Of a DNA stretch of 64,000 nucleotides, positions 45,305 through 56,742 are shown in pieces. The notes under the pieces were generated by a model. That model ran no database searches, was not told where the DNA came from, and saw only the letters and a list, made by a program, of their open reading frames with translations. The DNA is from Varanus komodoensis (taxonomy: Eukaryota; Chordata; Lepidosauria; Squamata; Varanidae), in NCBI RefSeq assembly GCF_004798865.1, contig NW_025336259.1:2152408-2216407 (forward strand), read 5' to 3'. Position 1 is the stretch's first letter, and the number at the start of each line of letters is the position of its first letter. The translations under genes and the position numbers were made by a program.

Positions 45305-45905
45305 AAGAGTACCTAAGGGTACCGGATACCTAAAGGAATGCCTGCGGCCATATTTGCCCTCCCGCCCCTTGAGATCGACGGCAGAGGCCCTTCTCCAGGA
45401 GCCCTCCAGGAGAGACATTTATTTTTATTTATTTATTTAAACATTTTTATGCCGCCCCATTCACTGAAGCCTCAGGGCGGCTCACAACAATAAATTAAGA
45501 CAATAACAATTAAAATATATACATTAGAATAAAATAAGCCATCCTGGCCAGATAAAGTTCAATAGTATTAACATTTAAAATGCTGATTAAATCAGGAGGC
45601 AAAGTACCTGGAGCAGGGCCTTCTCTGCAGTGGCACCTCACTTGTGGAATGCGCTCCCCAGAGAGGTCCGCCTGGTGCCGTCGTTATTTGTTTTTCGGCG
45701 CCAGGCCAAGACCTTTTTATTCAAACAGTATTTTAATAATGGTTAATATTTATTGGTTTTAATTGTGCAGCCAGTGTGTTTCCAGGTTTTAATTGTAATT
45801 GTTATTGTTTTATTTATTTATTGTTTAATTTATTTATTTCTGTGAGCCGTCCCGAGGCTATGTAGCAAGGGGACTGCATAGAAAAACTTTAAATAAATAA
45901 ATAAA
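45305..45905 (+). mobile_element. L2 LINE 3' end interrupted by a second L2 tail
   Basis: The outer L2 gives LPSRPLRSTAEALLQEPS to about 45410. It resumes at about 45596 with 'cctggagcagggccttctct' and the 'FRRQAKTFLFK' region, and ends in (AAAT)n at 45900. The gap is filled by an inverted L2 tail. Confidence 0.8.
45411..45595 (-). mobile_element. L2 LINE 3' tail nested inside another L2
   Basis: On the minus strand 'gtgagccgccctgaggcttc' leads to 'ggcggcataaaaatg' and an (AAAT)n tail. This is an L2 3' end opposite in strand to its host copy. Confidence 0.75.
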
Positions 45906-46771
45906 GGGTGCAAGAATTCTCCTCTCCCAGCTGGAGAAATACAATTGTGTGGCAGCTGTCCAGTCTGGAACGCTCTCCACGAGTTAACTCAGGGGACGCA
46001 CAGGTCATGTGCGGTTCTCGTAGCAAGCTTGGCATCTGGGTGACTGGAAAAATTCAGTAGAGACGCAGAGGTGTGTGTGTTTAAAATATGTATTATTTGC
46101 ATTTATATACCACCCTAAAAGGAATAAAAGGCAGAAGACAGATGTCAGTGGCACAGCTAGGTCATTCCAGACCCTGGACTCAGGGACTGAGGGTGCAGCA
46201 CAAGCCAGACGCCCCAACTCTCTCTAATCATAGAGAATTATGGATTTTTTGTGATCCTGGAGCTGCAACCCACACAGTTCTTTCTGGACTGTCAGAGAAG
46301 ACAGCCCTGGTTCGTAGTCCCAGCTCCAACCTTGGAGCAAGTTTCTGAAGCTCCAAAAAATCCCAAGGATGTCCAGACACCATTCAAGGGTCGTGCAGTC
46401 CCAGGTTTTTCTTCAGGTGAGGATTTTGTAGGAGCATGTGAAGCGGCCACCCGACACGTTCACTAACCCTTGTTTTACAAATGCTCCCAATCTGTTCAAG
46501 CAAAAGCAATAATCCCACCAAAGGGGGAAGCAAGCAAGCTGCCAACTCCAATGAAAAAAGAAGTGTTCTTAGTACGTGTGGATTTTGTGTTGTGTGCTCA
46601 CAAAAATCATAGCATGGCCAGTAAAATAGAATGGACATTGTTTCTGCTCTGCTGATGCTAAGTGTATTTGACTGGGAATAAGCAGCTTTTTTTAAAGAAA
46701 AAGGATAGATGGGTTTGTTTGTTTGTGATATCTCTGTAGCACAAATCTGAAAAAATCCCTAAGGTATCCAT
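45906..46771. other. Intergenic stretch
   Basis: There is a LINE/SINE tail scrap near 46085-46130 and nothing else that I recognise. Confidence 0.35.
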
Positions 46772-47277
46772 ATAGAATCATAGAATAGTAGAGTTGGAAG
46801 GGGCCATGGAGGCCATCTAGTCCACCCCCTGCTGTTGCAGGACACCAATTCATGCCATCCCACTCAGGTGGCTGCCCAGTTTCACCTTGAATGCCCCCAG
46901 TGTGGGAGAGCCCCCCACCTCTCCAGGCAGCTGGTCCCACTGCCGTCTTGCTCTGACAGTGAGGAAGCTCTTCCTGATGCCCAGCCTGGATCTGGGTTGC
47001 CACAACTTGAATTGATTATTCCGTGTCCTGCACTCTGGCATCAGCACGAAGAGATTTTGACCTTCCTCTTTGTGACAGCCTTTGAGGTACTTATGGAGGG
47101 ATCTCATGTCCCCCTCAGTCTTCTCTTCTCAAGGCTGAACATGCCCAGTTCCCCCAGTCTCTCCTCTTGGGCAGCGTTTCCAACCCCTGGATCATTTTTG
47201 TTGCCCTCCTCTGGACCTTTCTCATTTTTCTGCATCTTTCTTAAATCTTGGTGCCCAGAACTGGACATGATATTCCA
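46772..47277 (-). mobile_element. CR1 LINE 3' end
   Basis: The minus strand ends 'ctattctatgattctat' after 'ggccccttccaactctacta'. The C-terminal CR1 block (MRSLHKYLKGCHKEEGQN) is readable for about 80 codons. It is the same subfamily as 1-356 and 10030-10545. Confidence 0.88.
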
Positions 47278-47609
47278 ATTTATATTAACATATACATATT
47301 AAACTTTCATTTAAAATATAAAGTATTAAAACATAGTATTAGAATAATAATGCAAAGCAAGAGGCAACATGACAATCCTATGCATGTTTGGACAGAAAGT
47401 TGTACAATTCCCAGCATCCCCAGCCAGATAGGCTGGAGCATTTGAAGCATGCCACATTTTCTGCCCCCTGAACTGCGTGGGGGAGGATTTTCCCAAGGGT
47501 GGGCATGACCACCGAGAAGGTCAGCCATGGAGGAATTAGGCAGTGACGTGCCGTAGTGGCGCTTCCTCTGGCGATCTCGGAGGTTGGCCAGGGTTGCATA
47601 AGGGAAGGG

Positions 47610-47815
47610 GACACAGAAGAAGAGCCAGTGTGGTGTTGGGGCTCGGGGGATCTGGGTTCTATTTCCCCCTCAGCCATGGAGCTCCCTGGGTGACTTTGGG
47701 CCAGTCCCAGAGTCTTAGCCCAACCTACCTCACAGGGTTGTTGTTGCTGTGGGGATAAGTAAGCTGCCTTGAGTTCCTTGACAGGAAAAAGGGTGGCATA
47801 AACTATAATAAATAA
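47610..47815 (+). mobile_element. MIR-like CORE-SINE
   Basis: 'agccagtgtggtgttggggc', the CORE 'tgggtgactttgggccagtc', 'cctacctcacagggttgttg' and the tail 'gtaagctgccttgagttcct' are clear. Confidence 0.85.
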
Positions 47816-49255
47816 ATGCAATAAATGCACAGATCATGTGCATAAAATGAGCATCTCTAACTATGTACATGCTTGGCCAACTGTTCCCTGCCTCAGGAGG
47901 AAGAGGAAGTGGAAGAGAAGCGTTCTCCATCCTGGTGGGCCATAGTCTGCCCACTCAGATACCACCAGGCCTCTTCTCCCGCTCTTCACCCCCTGCTACT
48001 CTCAGGGCAACTGGGAACCCAGCCTTGAACTCTGGCCCCAGTGTGCAGGCCTTGCTGAGCAGATGGGCTTCCACAGAGCAGAAGAGCACTTAGAGAGGGG
48101 AGTTCTAAGGCTCGATTCGGCCTTGCATTTGTCTGGAGGAACATTCGGTGTGTGAGCCTCCATCCTCCGTCGCGTGTGATACAGCCAGCCACAGGTGTTA
48201 ACACCTGAGGGAAACCAAGGCACGAAAGTCGTCAGGAGAGTGGCCCATACTTCCAGGGAGCAAGGGAGCTACTCATTTGGTTCACACCCGTGCAATTTTC
48301 AAAGCAAGAAATGCGTACAAAAATGTGTACGCTACGGAAAACTGATAGAAAAGTACTCTTAGGAAAACTGCTTGCAAAAAATGGTGTTTATTAGGTATAA
48401 TTGCCTACAAAACTGTGAATCATCACGCGGCCATGGAAAACAAGTTGCACAAAGAAGTGGAAACAAGAGAAAGTGAACATAAGGTTGGAAAAAACGAGCA
48501 ACTGAGCAAAGCCACAATGTTCGATTCATCCATGTCACTCTGCCATGCCCTGTATAATATTTCTCCCACCCGGGAAACCTAACGCCTTCCCCAGAAGAGA
48601 GAATTCCCTGCATTTCTTTCCGTTGTAGTTCTGTAAAATTATTTCCCAGTAGTTGGGGATCCTGAAGGCATCTGAAATGACTTTGAATTTCTGCAAATTT
48701 GACCTGTGGATTCCACAGCAGACCAACTCCTTATTCGTTGTGTGGATTCCACGAGCTTGGAGACCTTTTCTTAACCTTCCAGATAGGCACACAAATTTAG
48801 CCATGAGAAAATATGAATGCTACTGGAAAATACCCTAATATATACAGCAATGCGCACACACCCTGTTGTGTAAAAGTTTGGTCTTTCCTCAGCTGTAAAG
48901 AACATCTACTGTGCAATTGCATGTATTGATTGTACTCAGAGCTAAGTAAAATACAGATCCCTGTCAAAGGCCAGTGAAGTTGCATAAATCTTACAGCGAC
49001 AGGGAATCCGATTCTGTGGATGAACAGACAACAGAAAGACAGACTCCGGAGGACAGATTTTAAAAACCTGCGCATGCAGTAGCTACGTGGAACCAAACAT
49101 AAAAGTGATGCATGCTGTGTGATGGACCAGATCTCAGTATAAAACAGAACAGAACGATGCACTTTTAAATCTGATGATCCACCGTTCCAGTTTTAAAGCA
49201 ACATCCGTTCATTGCATGGTGGATCCTTTCCTTTTGTGCTTGTCCCTTTGCCAGT
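47816..49255 (-). other. GC-D: GC-D 3' untranslated region and flank
   Basis: The region starts right after the GC-D stop codon. A minus-strand AATAAA lies at 48392-48387, about 865 bases beyond the stop, and is the best polyadenylation candidate that I see. It is unproven. Bases 48290-48420 are rich in 'gcaaaaa/tgcaaa' words. No other gene is recognised. Confidence 0.4.
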
Positions 49256-49349
49256 TTAGTGATCTTTGCTGCGCCTACCAGTGAGTTTTCCCTTAGAGTG
49301 CCTCAAAGCAGCTTTGATTTCTTGAGCAACGATGTCTTGCCAAGGCTGC
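49256..49349 (-). CDS. GC-D: GC-D type guanylyl cyclase, last coding exon (C-terminal tail)
   Basis: The exon follows a strong acceptor ('ttccctgtttgcag') at 49350. It completes a split Gly codon (GG|G) and then reads QPWQDIVAQEIKAALRHSKG and ten more residues to TAA at 49256. Rodent GC-D, as I recall it, ends its catalytic region with KPGDPWQD..NQEI, so the PWQD and QEI words separate this gene from the retinal cyclases GUCY2D (human) and GUCY2F. The phase (2 to 1) fits the donor at 52404. The exon is 94 bases and easily missed. The function of the tail is not known to me. Confidence 0.87.
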
Positions 49350-52300
49350 CTGCAAACAGGGAAGAGCAATGGGACAGCATTAGTTGCTTTCAAACCTTTG
49401 CTTACTGTCACACATCAAACCAGGTTCCAGGGTGGTCAACTATCTAAGAAAAAATACTTCATCGAAAGTTTTTGGGAAAACAAGCGGAAACAGAATATCC
49501 ATCGGAACTGTGGCTGGGCAACCAAAGGAAAGGAGCCAGCTTGAATAAAGATGGTTTGTGGAGCACCAGAAGAACATCATGCTGCAGGCTGCATGGACAG
49601 CACAGTCAAGAAGTGCCAGAAAAGGGAGCAGGAGGTTTTTCTCCAGGTTGACTGGACCTAGTTCCAGACTGAATCACTAGAAACTTGCTCTCCAATGGCC
49701 CCAGTTACTGGGTGGGTTGATGGGATGGAAGCGGCTCTCTCAAACATCAGTAAGAAGGTTTAGATGAGACTTCGCAGGGGTGCAGTTTCACACGAGGGGG
49801 TCATCTCTACCCTCCGGATTCCTTGCTCTCTCCCCCGGTTCCACCCCTTTCCCCCCAACCAGCAATTGTCTGGCCATGTCCCAGCTTTTGTGGCATTTTC
49901 CCCACTCCATTCTAAAAGGTTGAATTGGTTCTCCTAAGAGTTAGTGATGGCAACATGAGCTTTCCACTAAAATGAGCTGGCATCTTTGCCCCTGTCCACC
50001 ACTGAGACAAGAGCCACAAGAACTGTTTCGAAATGTTCAACATCCCTTGAACTCTGAGGATTCCCTAGAATGGAAGACCATGTCCCCATGTCCAAATGCT
50101 CTGGACACTGTCCTCTTCTGGGGAAAAGTTCCAGGGGAAAGTTTGTGAGCGCCCCCTGGAGGTCATCTTTTGTTTGTGGTGGCTGCCATTTTCACCCAGA
50201 ATGCCCCAGAAGGACAAAATGGGCTAAGCATTCTGGGTAAACAAAATGGCAGCCTTCAGGAACAAACATAGAACTGAATCTTGCTGCTACAACCACCACC
50301 AGAGGCAAGAGGGGAAAATCTTGAAGGACAACGGTGGAGGCCAGTATGGAAAACTAGAAAAGTCTGTGAAATTAAATGGAAAAGAGGGGAGAAATGGGTT
50401 AACCTTTTAGGAAATGAACGTTTCCCATCGCATTACCCATTGCTGTAGTCTAAACATCTTTTATTCTCCCTTCTCTGCAGGGATTACATTGCTCAAATGG
50501 ACCCCCCCCCCCCCCACACCAGTCTTCCACAAAAAATAGCCTGAGAAAGAGGGTCCTTCTTGACTTCTTCAGAGACCTGGACTCCCTCAGTGTCAAGCTC
50601 AATGCTAAAGCCATAAATAAACCTTTTGAGGTCCGCGAGATCTGTAATTCCTCTCGCTGCAGACATGGGAGGTCAAATGCTGCCAATACTTTTAAGAGTC
50701 TTTCCAGATCCTGGGAGCTTCCCTGGAGCTTTTGCAAATCTGCTTTTGGGCCAGTGGATTCACAGCCTGCAAGCTCCCCAGACCCGAGACTCACCTTTTC
50801 ACCTAGGCTGCAGCCTCCGACCCACATTGAATGTATCTGCTCTTTATGCTCCACTCCTTAACTCCCCTCTTCTCCCTCTCTTTCTCTCATTTTCCATCTT
50901 TCTGCTTCATTCCCAGGGCTTTTCCGCAAGGGATCGGACTCATGGCTGCCCAGAAGTGTGTCAGAATATCCACACATGAGATCAAATGCCCTTTTGTTCT
51001 TTGTAAGCCATCCAGAGACTTTTAGTGATGGGGTGGCATATAAAAACTTTAAATGAATAAATAAACAAACAGAAAAACACGCACACCCCGGATCTAAAAA
51101 TCCAGCAAGTCAGGGAGAAACCTAGGATAGGACCCTTCTTTGTGGCATGCTGGGTTGCAGAGTGTGAAGGTTTTAATTTTATTTTATTTGTCTCAAATAA
51201 CATTCTGTTGCCCACCTGTTGCCTCAAGAATTGTAGAATTTGTAAAAATGTAAATAATAATAATAGTAGTAGTATTAATAAAGTAGGGCCAGTCCTATAA
51301 ATTAGGGTTAGGTATGTAAGCTATGGCAAGTCTAGACAGCATACTAAAAAGCAGAGACATCACCCTGCCAGAAAAAGTGCGGATAGTCCAGGCGATGGTT
51401 TTCCCAGTTGCAATGTATGGCTGTGAAAGCTGGACCAGAAGGAAGGCTGAGCGTCTAAGAATTGAGGCCATTGGATTGTGGTGCTGGAGGAGACTCTGCG
51501 AGTCCCTTGGACCGCAAGGCGATCAAACCGATCAGTCCTAGAGGAGATCAACCCTGACTGCTCTTTAGAAGGCCAGATCCTGAAGATGAAACTCAAATAC
51601 TTTGGCCACCTCATGAGAAGGAAGGACTCCCTGGAGAAGAGCCTAATGCTGGGAAGGATTGAGGGCAAAAGAAGGAGGGGACAGCAGAGGATGAGGTGGC
51701 TGGATGGGGTCACTGGGGTGGTGGGTGTGGGCTTGGGTGGATTCCAAGGGGTGGGTCGGGCACAACTTTGCAACTAAACAACAACCAATGTTGAAGTTCA
51801 GTCTTGTGAACTAAACCAGGCCCTCTGGTCCTAGGGGACCATCCCCATTCCTCCAGCCTCATTTCCTTTTTCCTGGCTGCCAATGCTTTTAGAGTTTTTC
51901 CCCATTTTACGATGCTGAAATGTCTCTGCTAAGGTTTGGTTAATGGCCATGAGGGCTTTAAGATGGATTCTGCTGGTGCTTCTGTAATGTTCTGACCCTG
52001 CCCCTTTTTCGCCTCTCCCACCACTGGGATACCTGTCCCAAAAGCATCTCCAAAATCGGATTCAACTCTTGCGTTGGAAGCAGTTCAACACTCCTGGGCT
52101 GACGTGTCATAGTCCAGACGTGGGCGTAGTGAGAAATGCACTTCTCTCTTCTTGGAGGGGAGGCCGTAACTGACCTGATCTGACCAGTGCCATCCCAAAC
52201 ATTTCAGCGAACTCCTGGCCTCCTCTAAAGGAAACTCAAGAGTAACCTTGTCGGGCTCGCAAGGACCTCCCAGTCCAAGCAGAGAGAATTACCGTGCAAA

Positions 52301-52404
52301 TGTGTAATCTGCAGGGAGATTTTACTTTCGCATACTTTTCGATCCACCTTGTCATTCCAGGAATTGCATCCATGTAGCCCCTTGAAGCTCTCAGCCCTAC
52401 TCAC
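49350..52404 (-). other. GC-D: GC-D last intron
   Basis: The intron is 3.05 kb with donor GTGAGTAGG at 52404 and acceptor ending at 49350. It holds an L2-type tail at 50998-51062 ('gtaagccatccagagacttt'), a plus-strand Bov-B piece (51317-51786) and a C-run at 50501-50515. The rest is unassigned. Confidence 0.8.
51317..51786 (+). mobile_element. Bov-B (RTE) LINE 3' end
   Basis: The frame gives LDSILKSRDITLPEKVRIVQ, AMVFPVAMYGCESWTRRKAE, then FGHLMRRKDSLEKSLMLGRI and the Bov-B end 'cgggcacaactttgcaact'. It is antisense to the GC-D gene. The ORF2 C-terminal region only is present, and it is broken. Confidence 0.9.
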
Positions 52405-52490
52405 CCCGGTTTCACTTCAGGCGTGCACGGCAGTGGCTTCATGAAGCCCTTCTTTCCTACTAGCCAGTATGTATCTTCCAAGCCTTTGCC
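52405..52490 (-). CDS. GC-D: GC-D type guanylyl cyclase, penultimate exon
   Basis: The 86-base exon starts with phase 0 after the acceptor 'ttctgtgtcggtag' and ends GG before donor GTGAGT. It reads GKGLEDTYWLVGKKGFMKPL and on to PEVKPG. The KGxExTYWLxG word closes the class III cyclase catalytic domain in membrane guanylyl cyclases. It is the direct continuation of TELK at the end of the exon at 53522-53616. No change is seen that would break it. Confidence 0.94.
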
Positions 52491-53389
52491 CTACCGACAC
52501 AGAAACGGAAGCTTGTCAAGCGCCTGAAATGCTCCAAAACGCGGATGCAATTTTGCAAAATCTGTCCAGTGCAGTCATCCCTCCGCAGGGGTCTCGTGGC
52601 AAAGAGGTGTTTGCTGGGCCTTTGGCTCCCATCATGCTTGGGAGCCTTCCTCAGTGAGACCAGCAGCTCATACAGCAGCCGTTACGTCCCATCTGAAAAT
52701 GCTCCCCAAGTCAAGGTGACTTCTGGGACGAGCGATGGGGGGCGCCATGCTGGCGGAAGCCATCCAACCCTATTACAAGGTCGCAGGGCCTCAGGCCTGC
52801 AGACCAAATCCACCCATGCCCCCTTCCCTGCCCCCAGCCCCATTCCCCAAGCTCCAACCATTGGTTGGCGCCCCAGCTTTTCTGCCATTGTGACTCCCTT
52901 TCTAAATGGCTGGAACACCTCGGCTGAGGTTTAGTGACTGGCACTAGGACCCATAAGGTGCAATCCTCAGACAGTTTGGCCCGGCCCCTTTGTCTTTGGC
53001 TCCACCCACCACTGGAATGTGGCCCCAGAGAGCATCTCCCCAGTGGAATCCGGCCCTCAGTTGAAAGAGGTTCTGCATCTCTGCCCTACAACACAGGGAG
53101 CAACCGGGTTCACACCAACTCACTAAGCCATCGTGGCTAACGGTGGGTTAGCCTATCATCTGAACCCTCCGTGGTTTTGCCGGAATGGCTTACATTGGGC
53201 TTGTAAGCTTCCCAAACAAGCCATGGCTTATTCTAGGGGTTCTTCTACCCACAATGTGTCATGGTGTCCCCTGAACCCAGACATGACTTATTCTGAGTCA
53301 TCCTCAGGAGACCAGCTGCATTCCGACTTATGCCTATTTGGAAGTAACCTTCCGGAGCGATTATTATGATTATAGCATTATCTACGCTG

Positions 53390-53515
53390 CCTTTTTTCCT
53401 CTTTCAAGGAACTCCCAGGCAGCTTACAAAGATCTCCTCCACCCCATTTTTACTGTCACAACAGCCCTGTGAGGTAGGTTCGGCTGAGAGTGACTGGTCC
53501 AAAGCCACCCAGGGA
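53390..53515 (-). mobile_element. MIR-like CORE-SINE fragment abutting a GC-D splice donor
   Basis: Read on the minus strand it starts 'tccctgggtggctttggacc', then 'agtcactctcagccgaacct' and 'acctcacagggctgttg'. The match to the CORE begins about 6 bases inside the intron. The tRNA-like head is absent. Confidence 0.75.
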
Positions 53516-53521
53516 ACTTAC

Positions 53522-53616
53522 CTTTAGTTCAGTCTTCCCCCTGAAATCCATTTTATACCCTTCATTTAGATTCCGGAGTGTTTTCATTGTGCTTTGGCTG
53601 ATGTGAATTCGAAATG
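53522..53616 (-). CDS. GC-D: GC-D type guanylyl cyclase exon, late catalytic domain
   Basis: The 95-base exon has its acceptor in 'ctttttaaatctcag' at 53617 and donor GTAAGTT at 53521. It completes a Pro codon, then reads FRIHISQSTMKTLRNLNEGY and ends RGKTELK. RIHxSQST is the GC-D wording as I remember it, whereas retinal cyclases have RIHVNLST. This helped the family call. A MIR-like SINE begins within the donor's first bases on the intron side. Confidence 0.94.
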
Positions 53617-54740
<1,124 letters not shown>

Positions 54741-56518
54741 TCAGGGTGCAGTGTGATGTGGATGCCTGTAACCCTCCAAACTACACAGGCCGGAAAAGTG
54801 TGACAGGGAAGGTGGGGGCTGCACTGCTTCCCCCTCGCAAAGCAGCGAGATGGGTGGCTTCAGCCATGTAAGAGGGGCACTTCGGATGTGGAGAGAAGGG
54901 GCTGAGGCAGCGGCAGGATACCCCATACCTCGGCAGTGCCAGTTGGCATTGCCCCCTCCTCCAAGCTTGCTTTCCCGGCGTCAGAGAAACACGCAGGAGG
55001 GTCTTTCATGCCAGCAGAGCTTGCGTGTGCTGGTGCTTGCTGAGCACAGAGTTCCGGCCCTGATAGCAGAGCGGTTTCCCACCATTGGACGTGGCACCCT
55101 GAAAAGTCCTCCGGACACCCAGATGCCAGTGGGTTTGCAAGACACAGCAAGCCATGGTGCTTTCTCACTCAGGATGGTCCATCGTGTGATCCAAACCCTG
55201 TTGGAGCAGTTTAGCATTATACGTTTGGATTTAGAAGCAATGAGCAGAAACAGTGGTCTGCACCGTGGTTTCCACCATGGTTTTTATGGTCATCTGAACT
55301 CAGCGACGTGGATTCCGTGGTCCTAGCATGCAGCCACCACAGAGTTCCCTGGAAAGAGTGGCAGAGGCAGCAGGGGCCACTCTAGCCATCCAGTGTAGCG
55401 TTGACGCACAGGCATGCTGGCTGATGGGATGCATGCCACCCGTAGGAGGAGTGAGTGGGGAGAATGGAAGCCACACCAGCATGGAAGCAACAGGACTGTC
55501 AGGACGAGACAGGGAAGAAACCCACACAGGGTGTGGAAGCCAGGCAGGGCTGCTTGCTGTGGCATGTGAACTCAGCCACGGTCTGTGGCATGGGACCTCA
55601 AGCTCAGGCCCGGGGCCAGATCCAGCCCACCATGCCATTTGGGCCCGCCGTGCCCGCGCCCGTCTCGCCCCGTGCGCAGGGAGGCAGCAGTTTGCTTGCT
55701 TGGCAAAAACCATCTCCAAGTGAGCAAGCTGCTGCCTCACGCGCCTGCCTCCCCTCCCCTCACCACGCGTGCCTGCCCACCCACCCAGTCCTCGCCACGC
55801 ACCCTGCCCCCGCCTCAGCGCACGGGCCGCACACACCGCCCCCACCCCCTCAATGGCTGTGTGCACCGCCAGCCCACCTTTCTGGCCTGCACCTGGCACC
55901 AGCACCTTTCAACTGGCCCCCTGCTGAAAAAGTTTGAGGATCCCTGGTCTATGGGTTACAGGATTGTTCTCTGTAACTTAGAATTCTTGTCTCCTCCTCC
56001 TCCATCCTCCTCCTCCTCATCATCATCATCAACGTCCCACCACCATGTTTGCACTTCTCCCAGCCACAAAAATAGCTTTGAAGCATTTTTCAAGCACATA
56101 GAGACACACACAGAGGGATCCAAAAGTATTAGCATGGAAAAACCCAAATCAATATGAACCATAACCAGAACAATAATACAAATAAAAATAAACACTATAA
56201 GGAAAGAAACTACTTTTCATATAGTAGGACAAGTGCTGTTCTGCAGTATGCAAAATCTCATCCCACAATGCCATCCCAGACTAGACGAATCGCACAAAAG
56301 CAGCCCGGAACACAGGTTGAAATTCCTAGGAAATCTGTCATTGATGGGAACCCAAAAAATGGCCCTCTTAGCTACAGGTAAGCTTTTTGGGATGAGTGTT
56401 CCTTTTCGCAGGCCCACGCAGGCTGTTGTGGGATTGTCCTTGCCATCAGACATTTCTCCTGGTGTTCAGCTGACACTTCCGTTCCTGCAACATAATCCCG
56501 TTAGATGCAGTGCCAAGT

Positions 56519-56742
56519 TGCCCTCTTTCCTTATTGACTTTTCTCAATACTCTCCTGCTGTTATTCAGATTTCTTGCCCTCTTTCCTTATTGACTTTTCT
56601 CAATGCTCTCCTGCTGTTATTCAGATTTCTTGCCCTCTTTCCTTATTGACTTTTCTCAATGCTCCCCTGCTGTTATTCAGATTTCTTGCCCTCTTTCCCT
56701 ATTGACTTTTCTCATTGCTTTCCTGCTATTATTCAGATTTCC
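56519..56742 (+). repeat. 56-bp tandem array, four units
   Basis: Units begin at 56521, 56577, 56633 and 56689, each 'ccctctttccttattgactt' then 'ttctcaatgctctcctgctg' then 'ttattcagatttcttg'. Spacing is exactly 56 bases and divergence is low. Confidence 0.95.

Noticed and set aside
50450-50854. Minus-strand frame considered as the last GC-D exon (words QREELQIS, FAKA)
   Set aside because: Phase and wording were poor. The exon at 49256-49349 fits in phase, acceptor and the PWQD...QEI match.
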